Shown here piece by piece: positions 1-7,130 of a stretch of 64,000 nt of DNA. The position numbers and the translations under genes are program-made. The notes below the pieces were generated by a model. The model saw only the letters and a program-made list of their open reading frames with translations, did no database searches and had not been told where the DNA came from. Position 1 is the stretch's first letter, and each line of letters opens with the position of its first letter. Source of the stretch: JAJECS01 sp965219705 (lineage in GTDB: Bacteria > Chloroflexota > UBA11872). The stretch lies in contig OZ244789.1 in the NCBI GenBank assembly GCA_965219705.1, positions 2,666,001 to 2,730,000 of the forward strand. The letters run 5' to 3'.

Positions 1-424
1 GGACGGATGGCTGGAGAACGTGCTGCGCTTCGAGCCGCTGGGCTTTATCGAGTCCACGGCGCCGATCATCTTGTTCGCCGTGCTGTTTGGGCTGAGCATG
101 GACTATGAGGTCTTTCTGCTCTCGCGCATCAAGGAGGGCCGCGACGCGGGGCTCGACAACGCGGCCAGCGTCGCGCAGGGCCTGGCGCGCAGCGGGCGGG
201 TGATCACCAGTGCGGCGCTGGTCGTGATCGTGGTCAGCCTGGCGTTTGCGAGTGCCGACATTGTGCTCGTGAAGGCCATTGGGCTTGGCGCGGCGGTTGC
301 TGTGTTCATCGACGCCACCATCGTGCGCTCGCTGCTCGTGCCCTCCACCATGCGGCTGTTGGGCCGCTGGAACTGGTGGGCGCCGGCCTGGCTCTTCGAG
401 CGTCCCAGCCTCTATCCGCGATGA
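1..424 (+). CDS. MMPL/RND-family transporter, C-terminal fragment (5' cut by window edge)
   Basis: The frame is open from the first bases and ends at TGA 422-424, so only the last ~140 residues of the protein are visible. They contain the SMDYEVFLLSRI-type motif after a hydrophobic helix (transmembrane segment preceding a cytoplasmic loop), then two or three more membrane helices (residues V-V-I-V-V-S-L-A-F-A and A-V-A-V-F-I-D-A-T), and end in the R-W-N-W-W-A-P signature typical of MMPL C-termini. MMPL proteins are proton-driven inner-membrane exporters of lipids and other hydrophobic compounds. The stop overlaps the next gene's ATG (ATGA), so the pair is probably translationally coupled. The substrate cannot be told from this fragment. 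Confidence 0.85.
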   Translation, partial: DGWLENVLRFEPLGFIESTAPIILFAVLFGLSMDYEVFLLSRIKEGRDAGLDNAASVAQGLARSGRVITSAALVVIVVSLAFASADIVLVKAIGLGAAVAVFIDATIVRSLLVPSTMRLLGRWNWWAPAWLFERPSLYPR

Positions 425-1533
425 CACGCCACGTGCGCCTGGTGGGGCTTGCGCTTGTGGTGCTGATGCTTGCCGCCGCCTGCGGGGCGGAGGTGACGCC
501 GCTCGCGTCCGCGCCCACGCCAAGCCCGCGCGAGCGCACGTTCGCTCCCATCGATCTTCCCGCCGACGAGGCGCCGCACCGCAACTTGAGCGAATGGTGG
601 TACTTCACGGGCCGGTTGAACGCAGGCGACCGCCGCACCCTGGGCTTCGAGTTCGTCATCTTTCAGGCGGTGCGCGGCGGCGGTCCGCCGGCCTACGCGG
701 CGCACTTCGCAATCACCGACGTTGCGGCGGGGGAGATGCTGTTCGAGGAACGCACGGCCCTTGGCCCCAGCACTGGGCCGTCCGACGACCTGGACCTCTG
801 CGTCGACGGGTGGCGGCTCGCGTTCGACGGCGACCGCTTCACGGTTGACGCCGCCATGCCGGGCTACGTGGTCAACCTCGCCTTCGACCCGGCGTACCGG
901 GCCGTCGAGCACAACGGCGGTGTGCTCGACTTCGGCGAGCTTGGGTGGAGCTACTACTACTCCTACCCGCGGCTCAGCGTCACGGGCCGCCTCACGGACG
1001 CGGGCGGCGCGGTTGGCGTCAGCGGGACGGCCTGGTTCGACCATCAATGGGGCGACTTCATCTCCTTGACTTCAGGCGGTTGGGATTGGATGAGCCTGCG
1101 CCTGGATGATGGACGCGATCTCATGCTTACCGAGCTCTGGGACGAGCGCCGACGGCTCGTCCTGGCCTATGCCACGCTCAGCGGCGGCGGGATGCCACTG
1201 CATCTGACGGGCGACGACTTCACGACGATTCCGCTCGACATCTGGATCAGTCCCAAAACCGGCACCACCTATCCGGCGGCCTGGCGAGTGCTGATTCCCG
1301 TGCTGGGATTGGATCTCCTGGTGCAACCGGTCTTGGCCGATCAGGAGCTCGACACGCGGCGCAGCACCGGCAGCATCTACTGGGAAGGTTTGGTCGACAT
1401 AATGGCGAATGGTCGGTCGGTGGGGTATGGCTATGTCGAGCTCACGGGCTACGCGGATGATCCGGGCATTTCGGGGGTGCCCGACGAGCGCAGCGGCGCC
1501 CGCGGCTGCGCGGGGGCGGCGCTATCGGGCTGA
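421..1533 (+). CDS. CrtC/AttH-like lipocalin-fold lipoprotein (carotenoid 1,2-hydratase family)
   Basis: This 370-residue protein starts at the ATG that overlaps the upstream stop. An upstream in-frame start at 376 would lie inside the MMPL gene and lacks the signal peptide at its N-terminus. Residues 1-20 form a lipoprotein signal and Cys21 is the likely lipidated residue. The rest matches the CrtC/AttH family: N-L-S-E-W-W-Y-F-T-G near residue 60, the F-D-H-Q-W-G motif mid-protein, W-D-W-M-S-L after it, and Y-W-E-G-L-V plus G-Y-V-E-L-T-G-Y at the C-terminus. Characterised members hydrate carotenoids (CrtC), but most secreted homologues (AttH) are uncharacterised and usually sit beside ABC exporters. 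Here the partner is an MMPL exporter. No other carotenoid gene is in the window, so a carotenoid substrate is not supported. Confidence 0.85.
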   Translation: MTRHVRLVGLALVVLMLAAACGAEVTPLASAPTPSPRERTFAPIDLPADEAPHRNLSEWWYFTGRLNAGDRRTLGFEFVIFQAVRGGGPPAYAAHFAITDVAAGEMLFEERTALGPSTGPSDDLDLCVDGWRLAFDGDRFTVDAAMPGYVVNLAFDPAYRAVEHNGGVLDFGELGWSYYYSYPRLSVTGRLTDAGGAVGVSGTAWFDHQWGDFISLTSGGWDWMSLRLDDGRDLMLTELWDERRRLVLAYATLSGGGMPLHLTGDDFTTIPLDIWISPKTGTTYPAAWRVLIPVLGLDLLVQPVLADQELDTRRSTGSIYWEGLVDIMANGRSVGYGYVELTGYADDPGISGVPDERSGARGCAGAALSG

Positions 1534-1590
1534 GCCGGGGTGGCGCGCGGCGTACGATGCGCGTCATATAGCCACTTGAGGGACGTGAGC

Positions 1591-2664
1591 ATGTCGAGCG
1601 AGCGCGCACGCATTGCCGTCGTCGGTACCGGCTGGTGGTCGACCTACACGCATATTCCCGGCCTGCGGGACAACCCGCTGGCCGAGCTTGTCGCGATCTG
1701 CGACGCAAACCCGGAGCGGCTCGGTAGGGCGGCGGAGGCGTTTCCGGGGCACGCCGTCTACACCAACGTCAACGAGTTGCTCGCCGAGGAGGAGCTTGAC
1801 GGTGTGATCGTCGCGGTTGCCCACGCGGCGCACCACCCGGTCGCCGCCGCCTGCCTCGATGCGGGGCGGCACGTGATGCTCGAAAAGCCGATGACGCTCA
1901 CCGCCGCCGATGCCCGCGACCTCGTCGACCGCGCAGCCGCGGCCGAGCGCGAGTTGATCATCGGCTATCCCTGGCACTTCACCCGCACGGCGCAGCGCGC
2001 GCGCGAAGTCATCACCAGCGGCGAGCTCGGCGAGCCGCAGCACGTGGTGAATGCCTACGCGTCGATGATCATCGAGTTCCTGCGCGGCAACGCCGAGGCT
2101 TACCGCCCGGTGTTCGACTGGAAGGTCGTCGGCCCGGACGCGGTCTACAACGACCCCAGGGTGTCCGGCGGCGGCGAGGGCCATCTGCAAATCACCCACT
2201 CGTCAGGGCTCATGTTCTTCGTCTCGGGATTGCGTGCCGAACGGGTGTCGGCGGTCATGAACAACTATGACGTGCCCTTGGACCTTGTCGATGCGATGAG
2301 CGTGCGGTTCGAGGGCGGCGCCGTGGGCGTCGTGGCCGGCACCGGCAACATGCCGACCGGCGACGCCGGCCAGCTGGACGTGCGGGTCTATTGCGAGAAC
2401 GGCTACGTCCTGCTCGACGCAGTCAAGGGCCACTTGACGATTACCCGCCACGACGGTCCGACCGAGCACGTGAGTATTCCCGATCCGGACGATACGTACC
2501 CGCGTTTCGCCACGGCTGCCAACCTGGTTGACGTGTGCCTGGGACGCGCGCCGAACGGATCGCCGGGCACGATCGGGCTGCGCAGCGTCGAACTCCTCGA
2601 CGCCGCGTATCGCTCGGCGGCCGACGGCGGCAGCGTCATCGCCGTCAGCGAGCTGTACGGCTAG
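1591..2664 (+). CDS. Gfo/Idh/MocA family oxidoreductase
   Basis: A 357-residue NAD(P)-dependent dehydrogenase of the glucose-fructose oxidoreductase/inositol dehydrogenase family. The N-terminal Rossmann motif V-V-G-T-G-W-W is at residues 10-16 and the family E-K-P motif at 98-100 (catalytic Lys99), followed by the alpha/beta C-terminal domain. The ATG at 1591 is chosen because G-A-G-G-G-A lies 7-12 bases upstream and the Rossmann motif then begins at the usual distance. Its stop overlaps the convergent gene's stop by four bases. The substrate is unknown; family members oxidise sugars, inositols and related polyols. Confidence 0.88.
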   Translation: MSSERARIAVVGTGWWSTYTHIPGLRDNPLAELVAICDANPERLGRAAEAFPGHAVYTNVNELLAEEELDGVIVAVAHAAHHPVAAACLDAGRHVMLEKPMTLTAADARDLVDRAAAAERELIIGYPWHFTRTAQRAREVITSGELGEPQHVVNAYASMIIEFLRGNAEAYRPVFDWKVVGPDAVYNDPRVSGGGEGHLQITHSSGLMFFVSGLRAERVSAVMNNYDVPLDLVDAMSVRFEGGAVGVVAGTGNMPTGDAGQLDVRVYCENGYVLLDAVKGHLTITRHDGPTEHVSIPDPDDTYPRFATAANLVDVCLGRAPNGSPGTIGLRSVELLDAAYRSAADGGSVIAVSELYG

Positions 2665-3428
2665 CCAACCGCCTCGACGTCGGCCCACATGAAGTAGTGG
2701 TCCGACGGCCACACGCCGTCGGGCCGGTCGCGCACGACTTCGCATCCGCGAACGCCGGCGGGACCACGGACCATGATCCAGTCGATGCGCTGCGGATGGG
2801 CCGAGGCCGCCGCGCCGAAGCCGTGCCGTGTGGGGCCTGGGTCCGGTTGGTTCGGATGTGCGGCCGCCCAGGCATCGCGCCAGCCGCTGCCTTCCAGCGT
2901 CCTGACCGGCTCGCTGCCGGCGCCGGCATTGAAGTCGCCCATGAGCACCTGCGGGGTTTCGGTGGGCCACGCGGCGGCGTCCTCGGCGAGCAGGCGAGCC
3001 GCCTCCGCACGCGCTTGCTCGCTCACGTGGTCGAGATGGGTGTTCAGCACGCGCCAATGTCTGCCGTCTGGTCCCGCGAGCACTACCCAGTTGACGTGGC
3101 GCGGGTACTTGGCGCCCCAGCCAATCGACCCCGGCACGTGCGGCGTTGGCGACAGCCAGTAGCCGCCCCGGTCCACGACCGCAAGGGACCGATGCACCAG
3201 GACGGCGTTCCGGGGTTGCCCGAGCGGGTTTTGACGCAGCCCGAGCCACGTATGGTCCGGCAGCGCGGCCGCGACCGCCTCGACTTGCTCAATCGCCGCT
3301 TCCTGCAAGCCCAGGACATCAGGCGCGCAGGCGGCGATGACGCGCGTGCAGGCATCCTTCCGGCCCTTCCAGGCGTGACCGTCGTCCAGGCGGTCGGCGT
3401 TGCGAACATTGGCCGTCATCACCCGCAT
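2661..3428 (-). CDS. endonuclease/exonuclease/phosphatase (EEP) family protein
   Basis: A 255-residue protein with the complete EEP-fold signature. It begins M-R-V-M-T-A-N-V-R, has L-Q-E in the first third (metal-binding Glu), N-T-H-L-D-H near the middle, G-D-F-N-A-G further on (Asp/Asn pair) and S-D-H-Y near the C-terminus (catalytic His). These residues coordinate Mg2+ in phosphodiester or phosphomonoester hydrolysis. There is no signal peptide or membrane anchor. Members include nucleases, sphingomyelinases and inositol phosphatases, so the substrate is open. It is convergent with the Gfo/Idh gene. Confidence 0.85.
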   Translation of the reverse strand: MRVMTANVRNADRLDDGHAWKGRKDACTRVIAACAPDVLGLQEAAIEQVEAVAAALPDHTWLGLRQNPLGQPRNAVLVHRSLAVVDRGGYWLSPTPHVPGSIGWGAKYPRHVNWVVLAGPDGRHWRVLNTHLDHVSEQARAEAARLLAEDAAAWPTETPQVLMGDFNAGAGSEPVRTLEGSGWRDAWAAAHPNQPDPGPTRHGFGAAASAHPQRIDWIMVRGPAGVRGCEVVRDRPDGVWPSDHYFMWADVEAVG

Positions 3429-3481
3429 GGCTGGTCCTGTGGGAACCAGGAATACTGGCTACGGTACGGTGCACGCCAACC

Positions 3482-3793
3482 ATGCTCGTTGTCACGCATC
3501 AGGCCGCCCTCGCCTTGCGCGCCGCCATCAAAGACGCCGCGGCCGCGGGGAACCGGGTGATACGCGCGCATGCCTTCCGCAACGCGGCCGGCGAGTTGGA
3601 CGTGCGCTTGGAGCCCGACGAGTTGCTGGCGGGCGACAGGACGGTGGTGTTCGAAGATCTGGTCATCTTGGCCGCGGATGCGGAAGCGGCGGCTGTGCTG
3701 AGCGGGCACACACTCACGATTGAAGAAGGCGGCGGTCGGGCGAGGTTCGCTTTGCGCAAGACGCCGTCCCCGGAGCCGTCCAACGACGTCTGA
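3482..3793 (+). CDS. small IscA/HesB-fold-like protein without cysteines
   Basis: A 103-residue protein. The pattern (V-T-x-x-A-A-x-A-L-R at the start, a central D-x-V-F-E-D-x-V-I-L strand, then L-S-G-H-T-L-T-I-E-E and R-F-A-L) resembles the A-type Fe-S scaffold (IscA/HesB) fold. The three conserved cysteines of true IscA proteins are absent; the whole sequence contains no cysteine. If the resemblance is real it cannot bind a cluster in the usual way. The fold assignment is pattern-based inference and the function is unknown. Confidence 0.55.
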   Translation: MLVVTHQAALALRAAIKDAAAAGNRVIRAHAFRNAAGELDVRLEPDELLAGDRTVVFEDLVILAADAEAAAVLSGHTLTIEEGGGRARFALRKTPSPEPSNDV

Positions 3794-3814
3794 CTGCGGT
3801 TCGTTTCCCACCGG

Positions 3815-4450
3815 CTAGGCGCCTTCGAGCAGGGGGGCCACCAGATCCGCGAGCTGCGCATCGTTTATCGGACCCACCCAGCGCCGAACGAGCACGCCGC
3901 TCGGCGAGATGACGAACGTCTCAGGAAGTCCCGTAACGCCGTACTCCACGGGGATCGACCGCGTGGCGTCCTCGGCGTTTGGGTAGCTGACGTCGAACTC
4001 GTCCAGGAATGCCCGCGCTTGTGCGGCGTCGTCCCATACGTCGATGCCGATCACAGTCACCCCGGCCGAACCCAGGCGCTCAGCCGCGCGCTGCAAGACC
4101 GGGGCTTCCACGCGGCAGGGCGGGCACCACGAGGCCCAGAAATTCAGCAGCACGACCTGCCCGCGGAAGTCGGAGAGTTGCAGGCGCTCCCCGTCGTACG
4201 TGGTCAGCACGAAATCCGGGGCCGGGCGCGGATCAAGGTTCACGGCGCGACCGGTGGCGAAGATGCCGAATTGCCCCTGGTCAGTCTGTCCGCGCAGCGC
4301 CAGGGCCATGACGACGATGAACGCCAGGAGCAACGCAACCGAGGTGCCCGCGATGGCGACGCGCAGCCGCACCGGAAGCACCGGCGAGGGGTCCGCCATG
4401 CTTCCCGCGTCGCTGGGCGGAATCGCTTCCGCCGGCTCCGACCCTTGCAT
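3815..4450 (-). CDS. membrane-anchored TlpA/ResA/CcmG-like thiol-disulfide oxidoreductase
   Basis: A 211-residue protein with one N-terminal membrane helix (about residues 31-53) and an extracytoplasmic thioredoxin-like domain carrying the W-C-P-P-C active site at 108-112 and the cis-Pro loop G-L-P-E-T-F. This is the AhpC/TSA-TlpA architecture used to reduce periplasmic disulfides, for example in apocytochrome c maturation. The ATG at 4450 is one option; a GTG at 4468 or an ATG at 4399 would also keep the helix, and no clear Shine-Dalgarno decides. It is divergent from a second TlpA-like lipoprotein and CcdA, which suggests a shared redox function. Confidence 0.85.
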   Translation of the reverse strand: MQGSEPAEAIPPSDAGSMADPSPVLPVRLRVAIAGTSVALLLAFIVVMALALRGQTDQGQFGIFATGRAVNLDPRPAPDFVLTTYDGERLQLSDFRGQVVLLNFWASWCPPCRVEAPVLQRAAERLGSAGVTVIGIDVWDDAAQARAFLDEFDVSYPNAEDATRSIPVEYGVTGLPETFVISPSGVLVRRWVGPINDAQLADLVAPLLEGA

Positions 4451-4638
4451 GTCTGGGAATATACCCACGGCGCCGCCAGCACCAAATGCGACCCATCCGC
4501 GTATTCATTACTGAACAGTTGCGTCCGAGGGCGTAATCTCACGCAATGGTCCAGGCTTAGGTCCGCTGAATCGGGTCCGATGGTGAGTCAGCGAACGAGG
4601 CAATATTGGGCGACGCGAGTCCCGGAGGGGGGCGGAGA

Positions 4639-5379
4639 GTGACTACGGTGATGCTGGTGCGCTGGATGTCGCGCCGTCGGTTGCTGGTCGGCGCGGCGGC
4701 GGCTGCCGCGACCGTGCTGGCGGCCTGCGGTGAGGCCGGAGACGACGAACAGGTGGCCGCCGCTCCCGCAGCGACGCCAGCCGCGACGCCGGCGGTGACG
4801 GCAGCCGCAACAGCTGGAGCCACCGCTGCCGCGGCGCCTGCAGCTACGGCCACTCCCGAGCCCACAGAGTCCTCCTCGTCCGAATCCGAGCTCAGGAGCT
4901 TCCCGGCCGGCGACCAGATGCCGGCCCCGGATTTCACCTGGGAGCACTACGCGCCCAGCGAATCCCTGGGACGCATGACCATGACGCTCACGGACATCCT
5001 GGCGATCGGAAAGCCGGTCGTGCTGAACTTTTGGGCCGGGCTGTGTCCGCCGTGCCGGCGGGAGATGCCGGAGTTTCAGGAAGCTTGGGAAGTCTTCAAG
5101 GATCGGGTGATTCTTTTTGGCGTGGACGTCGGCCCCTTCGTCAATCTCGGCACCACCGATGACGCCGTCAACCTGATGGCGGAGCTCGGCGTGACCTATC
5201 CGCTGGGGACCACGTTCAACTCCAACATCCTGCGGGAGTACCAAATCCTCGGCATGCCCGCCACCGTGTTCATCACGCCGCGCGGCACGATCTTCCGCAC
5301 CTGGAACGGCGTGCTCGACAAGGACGGCTTGATCGACTTGGTGGAAGAGCTCGAAGAGGCTTCGGCGGCCGGCGTATGA
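4639..5379 (+). CDS. TlpA-like thioredoxin-fold lipoprotein
   Basis: A 246-residue lipoprotein. The GTG start at 4639 is chosen because a strong G-G-A-G-G-G-G-G-G-A-G purine run lies just upstream. The N-terminus carries S-R-R-R-L-L (twin-arginine-like, residues 11-16) and an L-A-A-C lipobox with Cys30. A low-complexity Ala/Thr/Pro linker (about 34-83) precedes the thioredoxin domain with active site L-C-P-P-C (Cys136 and Cys139) and the cis-Pro segment G-M-P-A-T. The ATGA overlap with ccdA downstream indicates that it receives electrons from CcdA. Probable role: extracytoplasmic disulfide reduction, possibly for cytochrome c maturation. Confidence 0.87.
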   Translation: MTTVMLVRWMSRRRLLVGAAAAAATVLAACGEAGDDEQVAAAPAATPAATPAVTAAATAGATAAAAPAATATPEPTESSSSESELRSFPAGDQMPAPDFTWEHYAPSESLGRMTMTLTDILAIGKPVVLNFWAGLCPPCRREMPEFQEAWEVFKDRVILFGVDVGPFVNLGTTDDAVNLMAELGVTYPLGTTFNSNILREYQILGMPATVFITPRGTIFRTWNGVLDKDGLIDLVEELEEASAAGV

Positions 5380-6242
5380 GCGCCGACAACGCCTCAACGG
5401 CGGTCCCGACACCGCGCAAGCGACCGCAAGGCGCCGCGATCCTGGCCTATGCCATTCCGGCCGCGGTGGTTGCGGCGCTGATCGGCGTTCTCGTCTCGGT
5501 GCAGGGGAACGCCGAAGCCACCGTCGCCGATTTTGCGGGGGCGCTCCCCATCGGGTTTGCGGCCGCCGCCGGGCTTGTGGCCAGCGTGAATCCGTGCGGC
5601 TTCTTCATGCTGCCGTCGTACATCGCGTACCAGCTGGGCACCGAGGAAGCCGGCTACAACGAGATTGCGGCGCCGCTGCGCGTGGCCCGCGCCCTCGGCG
5701 TGGCCATCACGGCCACGCTCGGATTCGTGATGATCTTCGTCGCCTTCGGGGCGGTCGTATCCGCCGGCGGTTCGGCCCTGGGCGAGGTCTTCCCCTATCT
5801 GGGATTGGCCATCGGGCTCGCGATGGTCGGATTCGGCGTCTTCCTGCTCCTATCCCACCGGTACATAGGCATCCTCGCGGCCAGCCGCATCCAGGTGACG
5901 CCGCGCCGCAATCTCGGCAACGCGTTCGTCTTCGGGATCGCCTACGCCGTCGGATCGCTGAGCTGCACGCTGCCGATTTTCATGGTCGTGGTGGGCGGGT
6001 CGCTCGCGACGGAGGGATTCGTCGAGTCGCTCAGCCAATACCTGGCCTATTCGCTCGGCATGGGCGTCGTGATCGTGGCCGTGACGCTGGGCGCGGCGCT
6101 GTTCCGCGACGCAATCTCGCGCTGGCTGCGCAGCGCGCTGCCGCACGTGCACCGCGCCAGCTCGTTCTTCATGCTCGGCGCCGGGGCGTACCTCATTTGG
6201 TACTGGCTGGTCTTCGCGGACATCTTTGGGGTGTTCCTCTAG
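5376..6242 (+). CDS. ccdA: CcdA/DsbD-type cytochrome c biogenesis transmembrane protein
   Basis: A 288-residue polytopic protein with about seven predicted helices: one near the N-terminus (A-I-P-A-A-V-V-A-A-L-I), then the six-helix CcdA core. The two redox cysteines are in the family motifs S-V-N-P-C-G-F (start of the core) and S-L-S-C-T-L-P (fourth helix), where they relay electrons from cytoplasmic thioredoxin to extracytoplasmic TlpA/ResA proteins. It overlaps the upstream TlpA-like gene by ATGA. The extra N-terminal helix makes it longer than the shortest CcdA proteins. Confidence 0.9.
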   Translation: MSADNASTAVPTPRKRPQGAAILAYAIPAAVVAALIGVLVSVQGNAEATVADFAGALPIGFAAAAGLVASVNPCGFFMLPSYIAYQLGTEEAGYNEIAAPLRVARALGVAITATLGFVMIFVAFGAVVSAGGSALGEVFPYLGLAIGLAMVGFGVFLLLSHRYIGILAASRIQVTPRRNLGNAFVFGIAYAVGSLSCTLPIFMVVVGGSLATEGFVESLSQYLAYSLGMGVVIVAVTLGAALFRDAISRWLRSALPHVHRASSFFMLGAGAYLIWYWLVFADIFGVFL

Positions 6243-6415
6243 TCGGCCGGCAGGCGTACGCGCAGGGGTGACTTCGATGGCTGCCTTCAACCTCGGCTCC
6301 CGGGTCTGACTATTGCTTCGGAGTCGAAATTAAACCCCGAACATGCAAAAAAACTCCCGGTCTTGAGAGGGGGAACCGCGTCGGGCGCACCCACCGCGAG
6401 TGCCGCCCCAGGTCC

Positions 6416-6517
6416 GTCATTCCGGGCTTGACCCGAAATCCAGATCCGGGCCGTCGCTATCTCATATCCCGCGCCCGTGAACGAGCGTCCTAGATTCCTC
6501 GCTGCGCTCGGAATGAC
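6416..6517. repeat. GTCATTCC-ended dispersed repeat element
   Basis: A 102-base non-coding segment bounded by GTCATTCC (6416) and its inverse GGAATGAC (ending 6517). Its right 28 bases (6490-6517) recur identically at 53101-53128, and its left end (GTCATTCCGGGCTTGACCCG) is related to 10553-10581. A further GGAATGACACCCCGG at 6531-6545 is also shared with 53121-53135. The rest of the 6243-6560 gap holds no gene I can recognise. It behaves like a miniature inverted-repeat element or REP-like sequence. Confidence 0.7.
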
Positions 6518-6560
6518 GCTTGGGGGTAGCGGAATGACACCCCGGGACGGCGGCCTACGT

Positions 6561-7130
6561 CTAGTCGGCGGCGCTCGCGTTTCGCTCCCAGTCTGCACGT
6601 AGGAGCCCGTAGCGAGCTTCATCAAGGACCTGACCGCGATGCACCCAGTGCTCACGAAGCAGCGCCTCGCGCTGCATGCCGAGCCTCTCCAATAGCCGAG
6701 TCGAGCGGACGTTGGCGACAGTCGCGATGGCCGTGACCTTTCTGATCGGGAGCCGCCGGAACGCTTCGTCGATTACCGCCGACACGGCTTCGGCCGCGAG
6801 GCCGCGGCCCCACAACCACCGGGCCAGGTCATAGCCGATTTCCGCCCGCAAATTCCGCCGCGCGAGCCACAGGCTCAATCCTCCGACCACCCGGCCGTCC
6901 TGCTCCAAGGCCCAGATAGGATTCTTGGGCCACTTCGCCAATACCTGCTTGGCGACGAAGGCGTCCGCATGTTTCCGTTCATAGGGCTGCTCGACATCGA
7001 GAAAGCGCCCCCATTCCGGGTCGCGCGCATAGGCATGCACATCCTCCGCGTCACCAAGTCGGAACCGACGCAGGAGCAGCCGCGGCGTTTGGATGGACTC
7101 GGGCAGCAGCGGCCAGTCCCTGGGCTTCAC
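6561..7130 (-). CDS. GNAT-family N-acetyltransferase (RimJ/RimL-like)
   Basis: A 189-residue protein that begins with the classic I-x-T-P-R-L-L-L-R-R-F segment and has the acetyl-CoA pyrophosphate-binding loop as G-R-G-L-A-A-E-A near residue 109, followed by N-V-R-S-T-R-L-L-E-R-L-G-M. This is the RimJ/RimL subgroup (Acetyltransf_3), which acetylates ribosomal protein N-termini, antibiotics or small amines. The substrate is not predictable. The start overlaps the end of the aminotransferase gene by four bases on the same strand, so the two are likely co-transcribed. Confidence 0.85.
   Translation of the reverse strand: MKPRDWPLLPESIQTPRLLLRRFRLGDAEDVHAYARDPEWGRFLDVEQPYERKHADAFVAKQVLAKWPKNPIWALEQDGRVVGGLSLWLARRNLRAEIGYDLARWLWGRGLAAEAVSAVIDEAFRRLPIRKVTAIATVANVRSTRLLERLGMQREALLREHWVHRGQVLDEARYGLLRADWERNASAAD

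Noticed and set aside
421..1533. Assigning the CrtC-like protein to carotenoid biosynthesis
   Set aside because: There are no other crt genes and the protein is a secreted lipoprotein. Only the family name is supported.
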